DNA of 64,000 nt from Deltaproteobacteria bacterium (GCA_026129095.1 JAHCIT010000006.1:190235-254234), one strand, 5' to 3'; numbered from the stretch's first letter, positions 47,755 through 57,157 are shown. The notes: generated from the letters alone by a model not told the origin. Program-made: numbers and translations.

Positions 47755-49134
47755 TCAGTGATTGAGATATCGTCTGGCTTCCCGGACGGCCTTCACACCG
47801 CTCCGCACGGCCGATTCCATCGTTGACGGAAGCTCCGTATCGGTCCAGTCGCCGGCGAGGAACAGGTTTTCGATGGGGGTCCGCTGCCTGCACCGGAGAT
47901 TCCTGAACCCCGGTACGCCGGAAAACGTCGCTGTGGGTTCACGCACGACACTCGAGTGGAGCAGCTTGAACTTTCGGCTCTCGGGATAGTGCTCATGGAT
48001 CGCCTCCATTGCCGTCTCCATGATCTGCGCGTTGGTTTTCGTCATCAGATCCCACGAAGCGCTCACGATCAGCGTATAGTAGTAGCGCCCCGGCATGCTT
48101 TCGCGGCCGTGCATGGCCGTCCGGTCAAATACCCACTCGACGGGGCAGTCGAGAATCCCTTCATATGAGTTCGTCATGTGGAGCCGCTGGTCATACCAGA
48201 GGTTGATGGCGACAATCGGCGCATCTTCGATACCGTTCACCCTGGCAAAAAACGGATCATCCTTCAGTGCCGTCGCGGCAATCAGGTTTTTCATCCCCTG
48301 CGGGGCAAGCGCCAGCAGATAGGCGTCAGCCGTCAGTTCCCTGCCGCTTTTCAGCAGGAACCGGGTGATCCGCTTGCTGTCGAGCTCCACCCCCGCCACG
48401 GCATCACCGATAATGATCTTCGCGCCGTGACCTTCCAGATACCTGGCCGATGGTGCCACGAACAGTTCGTCCAGCGGAACTGTCGGATATCCGAGACTCG
48501 CCCTGCCGCTACGGCCCGCCACGAAACCCCACCGGAGCAGTTGCGCGAGCAGGTGTGCACTCACCCTCCACGGCTTCTCGTTCAGGGTGGAAATCGTGAA
48601 GGTATCCCAGAAGGCGCGCCGCATGCCCGTTGTGAAACCCATTTCGTCGAACCATTCCTCGGCAGTCATGCGGTCCAGACGGTCGGGTATCTCCCCGGCA
48701 ACAACCGCCAGCTTTGGTAGCGAACGGAGGACTGCCAGCTTGTCGGCAAGTGTGAGGCTTTTCAGCCGCAGCATCCCGATCATGCCGGCAAGGGGCTGGA
48801 GCGGACCCGGCAGATTCGGCCCCCGGAGCCAGTGATCGCCGTACCGGCTGTCCTTGAAAAACGTCTGGAGCTGGTCCGGAAACCAGACCAGGTCGATGGT
48901 TCCAATGATGCGCAGGAATTCGAAAGTGTCCGTATAGGTCGTGGTGAGAACATGCTGGCCATTATCCACGAGATCGCCGGTCGTCTTGTCGCGGAAGGAA
49001 TACGTCCGGCCGCCCAGAAACGGTTTGGCCTCCACCAGCGTCACGGCATGGCCGTCTTTCGCCAGATGTACGGCGGCAGCGAGCCCCGACAGTCCGGAGC
49101 CCGCGACGACCACTTCTTTCCGTGCGCCGTGCAT
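47755..49134 (-). CDS. FAD-dependent amine oxidase, HpnE/phytoene desaturase-like
   Basis: 459 residues. N-terminal dinucleotide motif VVVAGSGLSGLAAAVHLAKD, the GGRTYSFRDKTTGDLVDNGQH block typical of hydroxysqualene dehydroxylase HpnE, and C-terminal FLAGDWTDTELPSTMESAVRSG. HpnE makes squalene for hopanoids together with HpnC and HpnD, which are not in the window, so other carotenoid- or sterol-type oxidases remain possible. Its start and the upstream stop share one base (49134), and it precedes the enoyl-CoA hydratase gene. Confidence 0.82.
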   Translation of the reverse strand: MHGARKEVVVAGSGLSGLAAAVHLAKDGHAVTLVEAKPFLGGRTYSFRDKTTGDLVDNGQHVLTTTYTDTFEFLRIIGTIDLVWFPDQLQTFFKDSRYGDHWLRGPNLPGPLQPLAGMIGMLRLKSLTLADKLAVLRSLPKLAVVAGEIPDRLDRMTAEEWFDEMGFTTGMRRAFWDTFTISTLNEKPWRVSAHLLAQLLRWGFVAGRSGRASLGYPTVPLDELFVAPSARYLEGHGAKIIIGDAVAGVELDSKRITRFLLKSGRELTADAYLLALAPQGMKNLIAATALKDDPFFARVNGIEDAPIVAINLWYDQRLHMTNSYEGILDCPVEWVFDRTAMHGRESMPGRYYYTLIVSASWDLMTKTNAQIMETAMEAIHEHYPESRKFKLLHSSVVREPTATFSGVPGFRNLRCRQRTPIENLFLAGDWTDTELPSTMESAVRSGVKAVREARRYLNH

Positions 49135-50882
49135 TACTCTCCTGTTTTCGGCTCACTGGCTGCTGGCGTTACCGGCGACACTGCCGGAAGGGGCCCTACG
49201 ACCTTCAGCTCACGAACGGGGCCTTCGGCCTCCTCACCTTCTGTTCCGGCCCACGGCGCATTCGGAACGCGTGGCTTTTTCCGGCGGTGACGCCTCCTCT
49301 CTCGCTGGCCTTCAGGCCGGGGACCGCCTGGCACCTGCCCCTGTTGCGACGACTGTCCACCCTGCGGTTTTGCTTCCCTGGGCGGTTGAGGCTTCTGCGC
49401 CGGTCTCGGAGGCGGCAGCGGCTGTTTCGGCCTTGGTCGTGGACGCGGCAGTGTATCGAGCTTCTCGATGGCGGCCTTCAGGCGATTCACCGCATCGGGA
49501 ACCTCTTCAGGCGCCAGATCCATCATGGACACGGCAAAATAGGGCGATTCGCCAAACTCCGGATCAAAAAGTTCACCCGGCCAGATGCCGATCCTGTGTT
49601 CGAGTGCCACATCGGCAAGCTGGTGCGTGGGTCGCCCGCTTCTCAGTTTCAGCCACAGGAAGTGCCCTCCACGCGGGGCATGGTACTCGACCAGTTCCTT
49701 CAGCCAGCCTTCGATCCCCTGGAGCCAGGCTTCGCGGCGCTTGCGCAGCATCACCCGGAGCCGGTCAAGGTAGACGTTCCATCCGGCATGGTTCAGCAGC
49801 CTCGCGGCAATCTCCTGCGGAATCCGCCCAGCACTGGCGCCGACCGTCTCCATGTACCGGACCAGCCGCTCCTTGATGGGCCCGGGCAGCGCCATTCCCG
49901 CCACCGGAAGCGTTGGCGAAACGAGCATTTCCAGATCGACCAGGTGGATCTTCATCAGGCCCGGCGGTGGCGGGATGGGCCGAGGTGGCGGAGCGCCATA
50001 GAACACCAGACGGTACGGGTCATCCTCTACCAGGATTACCCCGCGCCGGGCGCAAACCTCGGCGATCTCCTGCCGGCGGCGGTCAAACAGCACCGCGTCA
50101 TCAGGCTCGCGGTAGGTCGGATTGAGATAGACGAACCGGATGTCACCGGCCTGAAGTCGCCTGTCGAGTCCTCCCGGCGCAATACCATCGGCATCCGATC
50201 GGGCGACCTCAACCCGGGCGCCAGCCGACTTGAATGCATGAATGGCACGGGCGCGTGTGAGTGGCTCCACCAGAACCGTTGAACCGGGGTCGATCAGCGC
50301 TAGTGCCAGGAGTTTCAGCGAGTGCCCGACACCCTGTGTCACGAACATCTCGTTATCCGTGACCGGCAGCCCTTCACGGGTAAGGAGCCGTGCAAACCCC
50401 TCGCGAAGGGAAACGATACCGTCAACGGGAGCCTGCTCCATGAGCTGAACAGCCTTGGGGAGTCCCGCGATGGCCTCGACCCAGACGGGGTCGCGCTCGA
50501 CTTCCTTCACACCATGCACGCCGAGCGGCACCAGTACACCTTCCGCCCCTTTTACCTTGCTGATCCATTCCTTCAGCGGATCGCGGCGCGGCATCCCGGT
50601 GTTGAGCGTCCGGGCAAACTGAACCTGCGGTCCGCGTGGCGCATCCGGCAACTGGCGCCGGGGATCACCCCGTTCCTCACGCTGCACCTCCGGCCGGGGC
50701 CCACCCTTGCGATCGCGGCCGCGGCGGCGATTGCGGTTTCGGCCCTCACGCGAAGGCCGGTCGCCGCGGGGCGAACCGGTTGCCAGTGTTCCTTCAGCTC
50801 GCACTCCGGGTTGCACGGCAGGAGTTGCTACCGGAGGAGTCGCTGGAGCTGGCGGCGTGTTGTTCTGCTGTTCGTCACTCAT
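49134..50882 (-). CDS. Degenerate fold-type-I aminotransferase with Arg-rich disordered tails
   Basis: 582 residues. Residues about 95-475 align with class I/II (MocR/Aro8-type) PLP aminotransferases: VTQGVGHSLKLLALALIDPG, VYLNPTYREP, and EDDPY (D287, Y290). The lysine box FSKTLAPGLRLG is replaced by LEMLVSPTLPVAG: the PLP lysine is Met319, the phosphate-binding arginine is Pro326, and the substrate arginine (FRLSF in relatives) is Ala450. It therefore should not form the internal aldimine. Tails flank it: residues 1-90 (REGRNRNRRRGRDRKGG) and about 480-582 (Pro/Gln-rich, then RERRRHRRKKPR), resembling RNA-binding disordered regions. I infer a non-catalytic, possibly nucleic-acid-associated protein. 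Confidence 0.8.
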   Translation of the reverse strand: MSDEQQNNTPPAPATPPVATPAVQPGVRAEGTLATGSPRGDRPSREGRNRNRRRGRDRKGGPRPEVQREERGDPRRQLPDAPRGPQVQFARTLNTGMPRRDPLKEWISKVKGAEGVLVPLGVHGVKEVERDPVWVEAIAGLPKAVQLMEQAPVDGIVSLREGFARLLTREGLPVTDNEMFVTQGVGHSLKLLALALIDPGSTVLVEPLTRARAIHAFKSAGARVEVARSDADGIAPGGLDRRLQAGDIRFVYLNPTYREPDDAVLFDRRRQEIAEVCARRGVILVEDDPYRLVFYGAPPPRPIPPPPGLMKIHLVDLEMLVSPTLPVAGMALPGPIKERLVRYMETVGASAGRIPQEIAARLLNHAGWNVYLDRLRVMLRKRREAWLQGIEGWLKELVEYHAPRGGHFLWLKLRSGRPTHQLADVALEHRIGIWPGELFDPEFGESPYFAVSMMDLAPEEVPDAVNRLKAAIEKLDTLPRPRPRPKQPLPPPRPAQKPQPPREAKPQGGQSSQQGQVPGGPRPEGQRERRRHRRKKPRVPNAPWAGTEGEEAEGPVRELKVVGPLPAVSPVTPAASEPKTGE

Positions 50883-50946
50883 TCGTTATTACCTGGGCCA
50901 CTGCCTGGCTTTCTCATGCCACTTCGTTGCGTCATGGAGCAAGTTC

Positions 50947-51435
50947 TCATTTGCTCCACGGGGAGGGGGGATACGGATCAGCGATGGTCTGGGGCCGCCG
51001 GGGCAGCAGCACACGTCTCCGGAGGACCAGCACCTTTTCGGATTTCTGGTTCCATGCACGGGTCTCCACGTAAATGATTCCCCGGTCGCTCTTGGTCGTG
51101 GAGGGGATCACGTCCAGCACCTCGGTTTCGGCATACAGCGTGTCGCCGTGGAAAGTGGGGCCCATATGCTTCACGGTTTCATATTCGAGATTTGCAATAC
51201 AGATTTCCGACACGTCCTTCACGCTCATCCCGACGACGATTGAAAAGACGAGGGTGCCGTTGACCAGCCGTTGCCCATGCTGCGACTTCGAGCCCCAGTA
51301 GGCATCAAAATGCAGGGGATTCGTGTTCATCGTCAGCAGCGTGAACCAGGTGTCGTCCGCCTCGGTGACAGTCCGCCCCGGCCAGTGCCGGATCACTTCA
51401 CCCCTGGCGAAATCCTCGAAGTATTTCTGGGCCAT
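50947..51435 (-). CDS. MaoC-like acyl-CoA hydratase
   Basis: 162 residues of hot-dog fold. TLLTMNTNPLHFDAYWG corresponds to the hydratase-2 motif (usually GDxNPLH), here with Asn in place of the catalytic Asp, as in one branch of MaoC-like proteins; LVNGTLVFSIVVGMSV and GDTLYAETEVL follow. Probably hydrates or dehydrates enoyl-CoA esters. Lies 13 bp from the acyl-CoA dehydrogenase gene on the same strand. Confidence 0.85.
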   Translation of the reverse strand: MAQKYFEDFARGEVIRHWPGRTVTEADDTWFTLLTMNTNPLHFDAYWGSKSQHGQRLVNGTLVFSIVVGMSVKDVSEICIANLEYETVKHMGPTFHGDTLYAETEVLDVIPSTTKSDRGIIYVETRAWNQKSEKVLVLRRRVLLPRRPQTIADPYPPSPWSK

Positions 51436-51448
51436 GCCGGAGCATCCT

Positions 51449-52624
51449 CTAGTCGATCGAATACCGTTTCCTGATCTGCCGGGCGATTACCGTCTGGAGA
51501 ATCTCGTTCGTCCCTTCGCCGACGGTCATCAATGGTGCATCCCGGTAGTACCGCTCAACATCGAACTCGCTGGTATACCCGTAACCGCCGTGGAGCTGGA
51601 TGCCCTCGAACGAGTGCCGTGCACAGGCCGATGATGCAAACAGCTTGGCCATGCCGCTTTCCAGATCACATCTCTGGCCCCGGTCTTTCTTCCGGGCGGC
51701 GTCGAGCGTCAAAAGCCGCGCCGCCTGCAGATCCGTCTGCATGAACGCCAGTTTCTGCTGGACGAGCTGGTGCTCGATGAGAGGCTTTCCGAATGTCACG
51801 CGCTCCTGCGCATATCTGGCCGAATCCTCGAAGATGGCCCGCAACACACCCACGGCCCGGGCAGCCACGTTGATACGGCCTGTCTCCAGGCCGTCCATCA
51901 CCTGATAGAAGCCCTTGCCTTCCGACCCGCCTACGAGGTTTGCCGCCGGGACGCGGACATTCTCGAAGGTGAGCTCGCAGGTTTCTATCCCCTTGTAACC
52001 CAGCTTCTTGATATTCCTGCTCACGGTAAAGCCGGGGTCACCCTTTTCGAATATGAACGCGCTGATTCCCTTGTAGGCCGGATCAGTGTTCATGTCGGTT
52101 TTCACAACAAGCAGATAGGTGTTTCCGTACGAGCCGTTCGTGATCCACATCTTCGAGCCGTTCACGATGTAGTGGTCACCAGCTTTAACGGCCCGGCAGC
52201 GGATTCCTGCGACGTCGGATCCTCCTTGCGCCTCTGAAAGCGCCAATCCGCCACGCATCTCGCCGGTGGCAAACCGGGGCAGGTATTTCCTTTTCTGGTC
52301 CTCGGTCCCGTAGTTTTTCACCACATAGGCCATGATGAGATGCGTGTTGATAAACCCCGACAGCGACATCCAGACACGCGATAGTTCCTCATTAATGAGG
52401 GCATAAGTGTAGTAGTCGAGACCCAGGCCCCCGTATTCGGCCGGTATCGTCGCCCCGAACAGACCGAGCCTTTTCAGTCCATCCACGAACTCCGCGGGAT
52501 ACTCGTCGGCGTGCTCGTAGTGCTGGACCTTGGGCTTCACATCCTTTTCCAGCCAGCGGCGGATGGCATCCAGCAGCGCCCGCTGGTCCTCGTTCATCAG
52601 CGTTTCGTCAATCGCACGTTGCAT
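51449..52624 (-). CDS. Acyl-CoA dehydrogenase
   Basis: 391 residues. FAD and substrate motifs ALSEAQGGSDVAGIRCRA and MWITNGSYGN, the dimer helix ERVTFGKPLIEHQLVQ and the C-terminal LHGGYGYTSEFDVERYYRDA and VGEGTNEILQTVIARQI are complete; the glutamate of the GEGTNEI region sits at the position of the usual catalytic base. Oxidises acyl-CoA to enoyl-CoA, feeding the MaoC or enoyl-CoA hydratase encoded downstream. Confidence 0.95.
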   Translation of the reverse strand: MQRAIDETLMNEDQRALLDAIRRWLEKDVKPKVQHYEHADEYPAEFVDGLKRLGLFGATIPAEYGGLGLDYYTYALINEELSRVWMSLSGFINTHLIMAYVVKNYGTEDQKRKYLPRFATGEMRGGLALSEAQGGSDVAGIRCRAVKAGDHYIVNGSKMWITNGSYGNTYLLVVKTDMNTDPAYKGISAFIFEKGDPGFTVSRNIKKLGYKGIETCELTFENVRVPAANLVGGSEGKGFYQVMDGLETGRINVAARAVGVLRAIFEDSARYAQERVTFGKPLIEHQLVQQKLAFMQTDLQAARLLTLDAARKKDRGQRCDLESGMAKLFASSACARHSFEGIQLHGGYGYTSEFDVERYYRDAPLMTVGEGTNEILQTVIARQIRKRYSID

Positions 52625-52700
52625 GGGATTCCGGGAGACTCCTCGCCCCTTGCAGGGGCCGGAGAACTTAGGGGAACCGGGGGCCGGAGGGCAAACTCCC

Positions 52701-54023
52701 TCAGCCGAATACCAGATCCACCTTGATGCCGAACTCGTCGGCCTTTTTCTTGAACCGGGGCGCCTGGGAGATCAGGAAGGCAAACACGTCAAAATGAGGA
52801 TCAAACATCTTCGACATGCCCTCGAAGGTCGCGTAGGCGACCGAGATCATCGTAGCGTCGGAATCGAACGGCATGCGGTACTTGAAGGCGAGCTGGAAGG
52901 TTCGCATCATCATCTCGCCGAACTCGATCTCGCTGTGCTTGCGGCCGCGCATCATGTCCAGCACTCCATCGATATCACGGGTAAAGGCCCTGAACTCCTC
53001 CGGTGTGCCAGGAAAGCCGTAGGCCTCGTCGAGCGCAGCAGCCATCTTCTCGGCGCTCAGCCCCCAGAGGGCAAAATTCACCTTGTAATGGCTCAGGAGG
53101 TATGTGGGCTTGATCTGGGTGATCAGCCCCAGATCGATCATCACGACACCGCCATCCGGCTGGAACCACAGGTTGCCGGGGTGCATGTCGGAGTGGATGA
53201 AAAGGTCTTCGAAGGCCATCTTGATATAAACCTCGAAGAGCCGCTTGGCCATTTCAGTGGGTGACAGCGCCAGCTTGCCCGGCGCGGTTACCTCCTCGAT
53301 CCGCGCCCCGCGGACGAACTCCATCGTGAGGACTTCCTCGGAGCAGAACTCCGCATAGAGCTTCGGAATCTTCATCCACTGAACACCGGCGAAGTTCTTC
53401 TGGAACCGGCGGTTGTTTTCGGCCTCGACCCGGAGGTCGGTCTGGGCACGAATCGCCGCGCCGAACTCGGCGACCTGCTTGCCTGCCTGCGCCAGCGTAA
53501 TGACCGGCAGCCGGTCCAGTATCCAGGCGAAAAATCCGGCAATGGCGAGATCACGGTCCACCTGCTCGCGGATATTCGGCCGGAGGACCTTGACTGCCAC
53601 CTCCTCGCCGGACTTGAGATGCGCATGATGTACCTGTGCCACGCTGGCGGCAGCAACCGGCACATTGTCGAAGTCAGCATAGATATCCGCGATCGGGCGT
53701 CCGAAGTTGCGCCGAACTGCTTCCTCAACCTTCCGGAACGGAAACGGGGGGACCCGGTCCTGCAAGTGCTTCAGCTCCCCAACCAGATCGGGGGGCAGGA
53801 GATCGGGCCGGGATGATAAAATCTGCCCCAGCTTGATGAAGGTTGCTCCCATCCGCTGAAGCAGCATGCGCAGCGAACGGTATATTTTCCGGTTCCGCCA
53901 CTCGATGCGCTTTTCGCGTGTCGGACCACCCACGAACCATCCGGCAACCCGGTAAAACAGGAATTGAAACAGGAAAACGGTGACCTGCAGATAAAGCCGC
54001 ACCGCATTGAGCAGCGTCTTCAT
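52701..54023 (-). CDS. UbiB/AarF-family (ABC1) atypical kinase
   Basis: 440 residues. Features: N-terminal KxGQ motif FIKLGQILSSRPDLLP (K64), the AAAS loop VAAASVAQVHHAHL, the lysine in VAVKVLRP, catalytic HSDMHPGNLWF and the metal site MIDLGL. UbiB-type proteins have ATPase activity and support quinone biosynthesis or lipid handling. A hydrophobic N-terminal segment (YLQVTVFLFQFLFYRVAGWF) suggests membrane association at the opposite end from classical UbiB. ATG 54023 is preferred over the longer frame. Divergent from the membrane protein gene at 54137. Confidence 0.92.
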   Translation of the reverse strand: MKTLLNAVRLYLQVTVFLFQFLFYRVAGWFVGGPTREKRIEWRNRKIYRSLRMLLQRMGATFIKLGQILSSRPDLLPPDLVGELKHLQDRVPPFPFRKVEEAVRRNFGRPIADIYADFDNVPVAAASVAQVHHAHLKSGEEVAVKVLRPNIREQVDRDLAIAGFFAWILDRLPVITLAQAGKQVAEFGAAIRAQTDLRVEAENNRRFQKNFAGVQWMKIPKLYAEFCSEEVLTMEFVRGARIEEVTAPGKLALSPTEMAKRLFEVYIKMAFEDLFIHSDMHPGNLWFQPDGGVVMIDLGLITQIKPTYLLSHYKVNFALWGLSAEKMAAALDEAYGFPGTPEEFRAFTRDIDGVLDMMRGRKHSEIEFGEMMMRTFQLAFKYRMPFDSDATMISVAYATFEGMSKMFDPHFDVFAFLISQAPRFKKKADEFGIKVDLVFG

Positions 54024-54136
54024 AGGAACCACAAAACTCCGGACCGGCCTTATTAAGGGTTCCCTGTATATTAGGCAAATGAAGCAGCCCCGTGCATTTC
54101 TTCCGGCGGGAAGCCCCTCTATCCTTGTCCCCACAC

Positions 54137-55612
54137 ATGAGGAAGTGGCTTCAACGGGTAGTGGATTTCCTTGAGGAACTGCTCGACATCCCCTCTTCCG
54201 CCTGGAAGTGGCTGGCGCCCACCCTGCTCGTCTCCATCATTGCCCTCGGATGGCTGCTCTACCCGCTGGGGATACACGCCGACGACTATCTGGAGGCCCT
54301 CACGGCCCGCCGTTCCGGCTGGAAGCAGTTGCTGACCTTCCAGGGAGCCCCAGTTCCGCTGCTGCTGTCGGTGTGGAAACTGGCCCTCCCATTCAGTGAC
54401 GGACCGCCGTCAGGCATCCTGAGAGTTGCAGCGGCTACCGTGCACATAATCAATTCGGTCCTGGTTTATGCAGCTCTGTGTGGCATCTTCTCCAGGTATA
54501 CGCGGCTCGCGGCGGCTATGACTTTTTTCGCCTATCGCGGCGGCAACTGGGTGCTGCTCTGGGCAGCGACTTTCAAGGACGCACTAATGACCCTGTTTGT
54601 CCTGCTGGCGGTCATCCTGTGGCGGCGCGGGATGGAACACCCACGCTGCCGGCTCTGGGCCAGCCTGCCCGCTGCCGCCGCCATGATGTGCAAACCCACT
54701 GCCATCGTGCTCGCGCCGCTGCTGCTACTCCACCAGCTCTGGATGGAGGACCGCGATAGCTGGACCCTTCGCTTGCAAAAGGCTGCCGGCGGGCTGCTAC
54801 TCGTTTCCTCCGTTCTGGGCGCCCTCCTGGCCAATGCGCTTCTCAACCCCGGTATCTGGTCCGGTTACACACCGGGCCGCGGCCTGCCGGACATCGAATA
54901 CGCCCCGCTCTATCTGGCCGGAATGTATAGCTACCTGGCGGCTTGGTCCCTGCTGCCGGTCAGTCCAGATCTGGATATCCAGAGCCAATCGTGGCTCGCG
55001 GCCTCAGGCTTCATCATCATCTGCGGAATCGCTGCCGCGTTTTTCCGTTTCGACAGGATGGTGAAATGGGGAATTGCCTGGCATGCCGCCTTCACCGCCC
55101 TTCCCCTTTATGCCAACGGAGGCATGCCCTCGCCGCACTATTCCTACGCAGCGGCATTCGGGCTAACGCTGGCAGTATTCCGCGCTGGTGGTCTCGTTTA
55201 CAGGCGGAGCTCAGGTGCCCGGCCGGCCATTCTGGTGGTGGGAATACTCTGGCTGGCGGGCACACTGGTCCATTGGCCGTCCGATCTGAGGCTTTTTCAC
55301 CGCATGGGCAAGGCAGGCCAGGATGCACGCCATGTGATCCTGGCTCATAAAGATGACGTGCTGGCATCCGGCAGGGTATATGCGACGAGCCCACATCCAC
55401 GCCTGCTCCCGCTTATGACAGTTAACAGCCACCTTTTCGAGTTTGAGCTGGGCAATCCAGTCAGAGTCGTCCACCCGCAATCGCCCGCCTGTCCGGCAAC
55501 CGATGGCATTCCCTGCCTGTACCTGGCACATTCAAAAGCCGAGTTAGCCGCCTGCACCAGTAACGCTGCCGATAGCTGCATGATATGGACGCCCGCCACC
55601 CGTAATCCTTAA
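54137..55612 (+). CDS. Polytopic GT-C-like membrane protein, tandem copy 1
   Basis: 491 residues, about ten transmembrane helices. A helix (about 27-45) is followed by IHADDYLEAL (D49, D50), a loop with SVWKLALPFS, then helices, and a C-terminal periplasmic tail with a CPATDGIPC cysteine pair. The acidic pair in the first loop recalls GT-C glycosyltransferases; sugar or lipid substrates are unknown. ATG 54137 is chosen because the 13 bases TTTCTTCCGGCGG lie 28 nt upstream as they do before copy 2. Residues about 151-241 are encoded by a block identical to copy 2. Confidence 0.7.
   Translation: MRKWLQRVVDFLEELLDIPSSAWKWLAPTLLVSIIALGWLLYPLGIHADDYLEALTARRSGWKQLLTFQGAPVPLLLSVWKLALPFSDGPPSGILRVAAATVHIINSVLVYAALCGIFSRYTRLAAAMTFFAYRGGNWVLLWAATFKDALMTLFVLLAVILWRRGMEHPRCRLWASLPAAAAMMCKPTAIVLAPLLLLHQLWMEDRDSWTLRLQKAAGGLLLVSSVLGALLANALLNPGIWSGYTPGRGLPDIEYAPLYLAGMYSYLAAWSLLPVSPDLDIQSQSWLAASGFIIICGIAAAFFRFDRMVKWGIAWHAAFTALPLYANGGMPSPHYSYAAAFGLTLAVFRAGGLVYRRSSGARPAILVVGILWLAGTLVHWPSDLRLFHRMGKAGQDARHVILAHKDDVLASGRVYATSPHPRLLPLMTVNSHLFEFELGNPVRVVHPQSPACPATDGIPCLYLAHSKAELAACTSNAADSCMIWTPATRNP
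54587..54857 (+). repeat. 271-bp perfect direct repeat, copy A
   Basis: Identical base for base to 56132-56402, offset 1545 bp, in the same reading frame of the two tandem membrane protein genes. The flanks are clearly diverged, with sharp boundaries, which fits gene conversion between the paralogs. Confidence 0.97.
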
Positions 55613-55681
55613 AAGCGCAAGCCGGGAAACCAAACGGTTTCTTCCGGCGGAAGTCCACACTATTCTTTTCCAACCAGACAG

Positions 55682-57157
55682 ATGGCGAACCACTCCCTCC
55701 ATGCAGGAGCTTCCCTGAAAGAGTTCCTCGATATACCTGCTTCCGCGTGGAAATGGCTGGCACCAATGGCCCTTATCGCTGGCATCCTGCTGGCGTGGCT
55801 GGTCTATCCTTTGGGCCTCCACTGCGACGATTACTGGGAGGCCCTCGTTGCCCGCCAGATCTCCTGGCTGGAGTTGCTGACTTTCCAAGGCGCACCCATT
55901 CCCATTCATCTTGGTATCTGGAAGCTGGCATTGCCTTTCAGCGAGGGCCCCCCGTCCGGGATACTCCGGGCCGTATCGGTATTCGTGCATGTGGCGAATT
56001 CGATCCTTGTGTATTCCGCCCTTCGCGACCTGTTTTCCCGGCAAACCAGGGTTGCTGCCGCGTTTGCATTTTTGGCCTACCGGTGTGGCAACACGGTCCT
56101 GTTCTGGGCTCCGACCCTGAAGGATTCCCTGATGACCCTGTTTGTCCTGCTGGCGGTCATCCTGTGGCGGCGCGGGATGGAACACCCACGCTGCCGGCTC
56201 TGGGCCAGCCTGCCCGCTGCCGCCGCCATGATGTGCAAACCCACTGCCATCGTGCTCGCGCCGCTGCTGCTACTCCACCAGCTCTGGATGGAGGACCGCG
56301 ATAGCTGGACCCTTCGCTTGCAAAAGGCTGCCGGCGGGCTGCTACTCGTTTCCTCCGTTCTGGGCGCCCTCCTGGCCAATGCGCTTCTCAACCCCGGTAT
56401 CTACTCCGATCATTCGGCTGGAGTAACGATGCCTGCCGTTGAATCTGTCCCGCTGTATCTTCTCGGCCATTTCAACAACTACGCGGCCTGGTCGCTACTG
56501 CCCGTCATTCCAGACCTGGGGATTCTCAGCCACGCGTGGATTTCGGTTGCCGGTACCCTGCTCTTTTTCGGAGCGGCCGCCGGGTTTTTCTGGTTTGACC
56601 GGAAAGTGAAATGGGGAATCGCCTGGTACACGGCTTTTGTGCTGCTTCCTCTATACGCCAACGGCGGCTCGCCCGCACCCCACTATTCCTATGCCGCTGC
56701 ATTTGGCCTGCTGCTCGCCATATTTCGGTCAGGACAAATCCTGCTGGCCCATATACCGCAGATGCAGCCGGTAGTTCTGGCTGCCGGACTTATCTGGCTT
56801 ACCGCAACGACATTCCACTGGCCCAGCGACCTGCGCCATTTTCGCGTCGCCGGAAAGGTGGGACTGGATACCCGGCACCAGCTTATCCTTCACCAGAACG
56901 AACTGCTGGATGCTGGGTCATACTACCTCACCGGTGCCAAACTCCCCCTGCCGCCGCTACTTGTGGCTGAAACCCGCATGATCGAGTTCGATCTGGGTCA
57001 GACGCTCCAGACCCGGCGTCCCCCGAACGGCGAGTGTCCCCATGAGAATGCATACCCCTGTATCAGCATGATCTCGAAAATATCGGATGCTTATGCCTGC
57101 GCCGATACACCTCCGGGCGGGTGCATTACCTATGTATCCGCACGTCGATCTCCTTAA
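55682..57157 (+). CDS. Polytopic GT-C-like membrane protein, tandem copy 2
   Basis: 491 residues, same length and topology as copy 1: the N-terminal amphipathic stretch LKEFLDIPASAWKWLAP, LHCDDYWEAL (D49, D50), GIWKLALPFSEGPPSGIL, and a C-terminal tail CPHENAYPC. Outside the identical 271-bp block the proteins are roughly half identical by eye. 69 bp separate the two genes; both are probably one transcript. Function inferred only from resemblance to GT-C topology. Confidence 0.7.
   Translation: MANHSLHAGASLKEFLDIPASAWKWLAPMALIAGILLAWLVYPLGLHCDDYWEALVARQISWLELLTFQGAPIPIHLGIWKLALPFSEGPPSGILRAVSVFVHVANSILVYSALRDLFSRQTRVAAAFAFLAYRCGNTVLFWAPTLKDSLMTLFVLLAVILWRRGMEHPRCRLWASLPAAAAMMCKPTAIVLAPLLLLHQLWMEDRDSWTLRLQKAAGGLLLVSSVLGALLANALLNPGIYSDHSAGVTMPAVESVPLYLLGHFNNYAAWSLLPVIPDLGILSHAWISVAGTLLFFGAAAGFFWFDRKVKWGIAWYTAFVLLPLYANGGSPAPHYSYAAAFGLLLAIFRSGQILLAHIPQMQPVVLAAGLIWLTATTFHWPSDLRHFRVAGKVGLDTRHQLILHQNELLDAGSYYLTGAKLPLPPLLVAETRMIEFDLGQTLQTRRPPNGECPHENAYPCISMISKISDAYACADTPPGGCITYVSARRSP
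56132..56402 (+). repeat. 271-bp perfect direct repeat, copy B
   Basis: Second copy of the block at 54587-54857. The base just before (G here, A in copy A) and just after (AC here, GG in copy A) differ, so these are the exact ends of the identical run. Confidence 0.97.
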
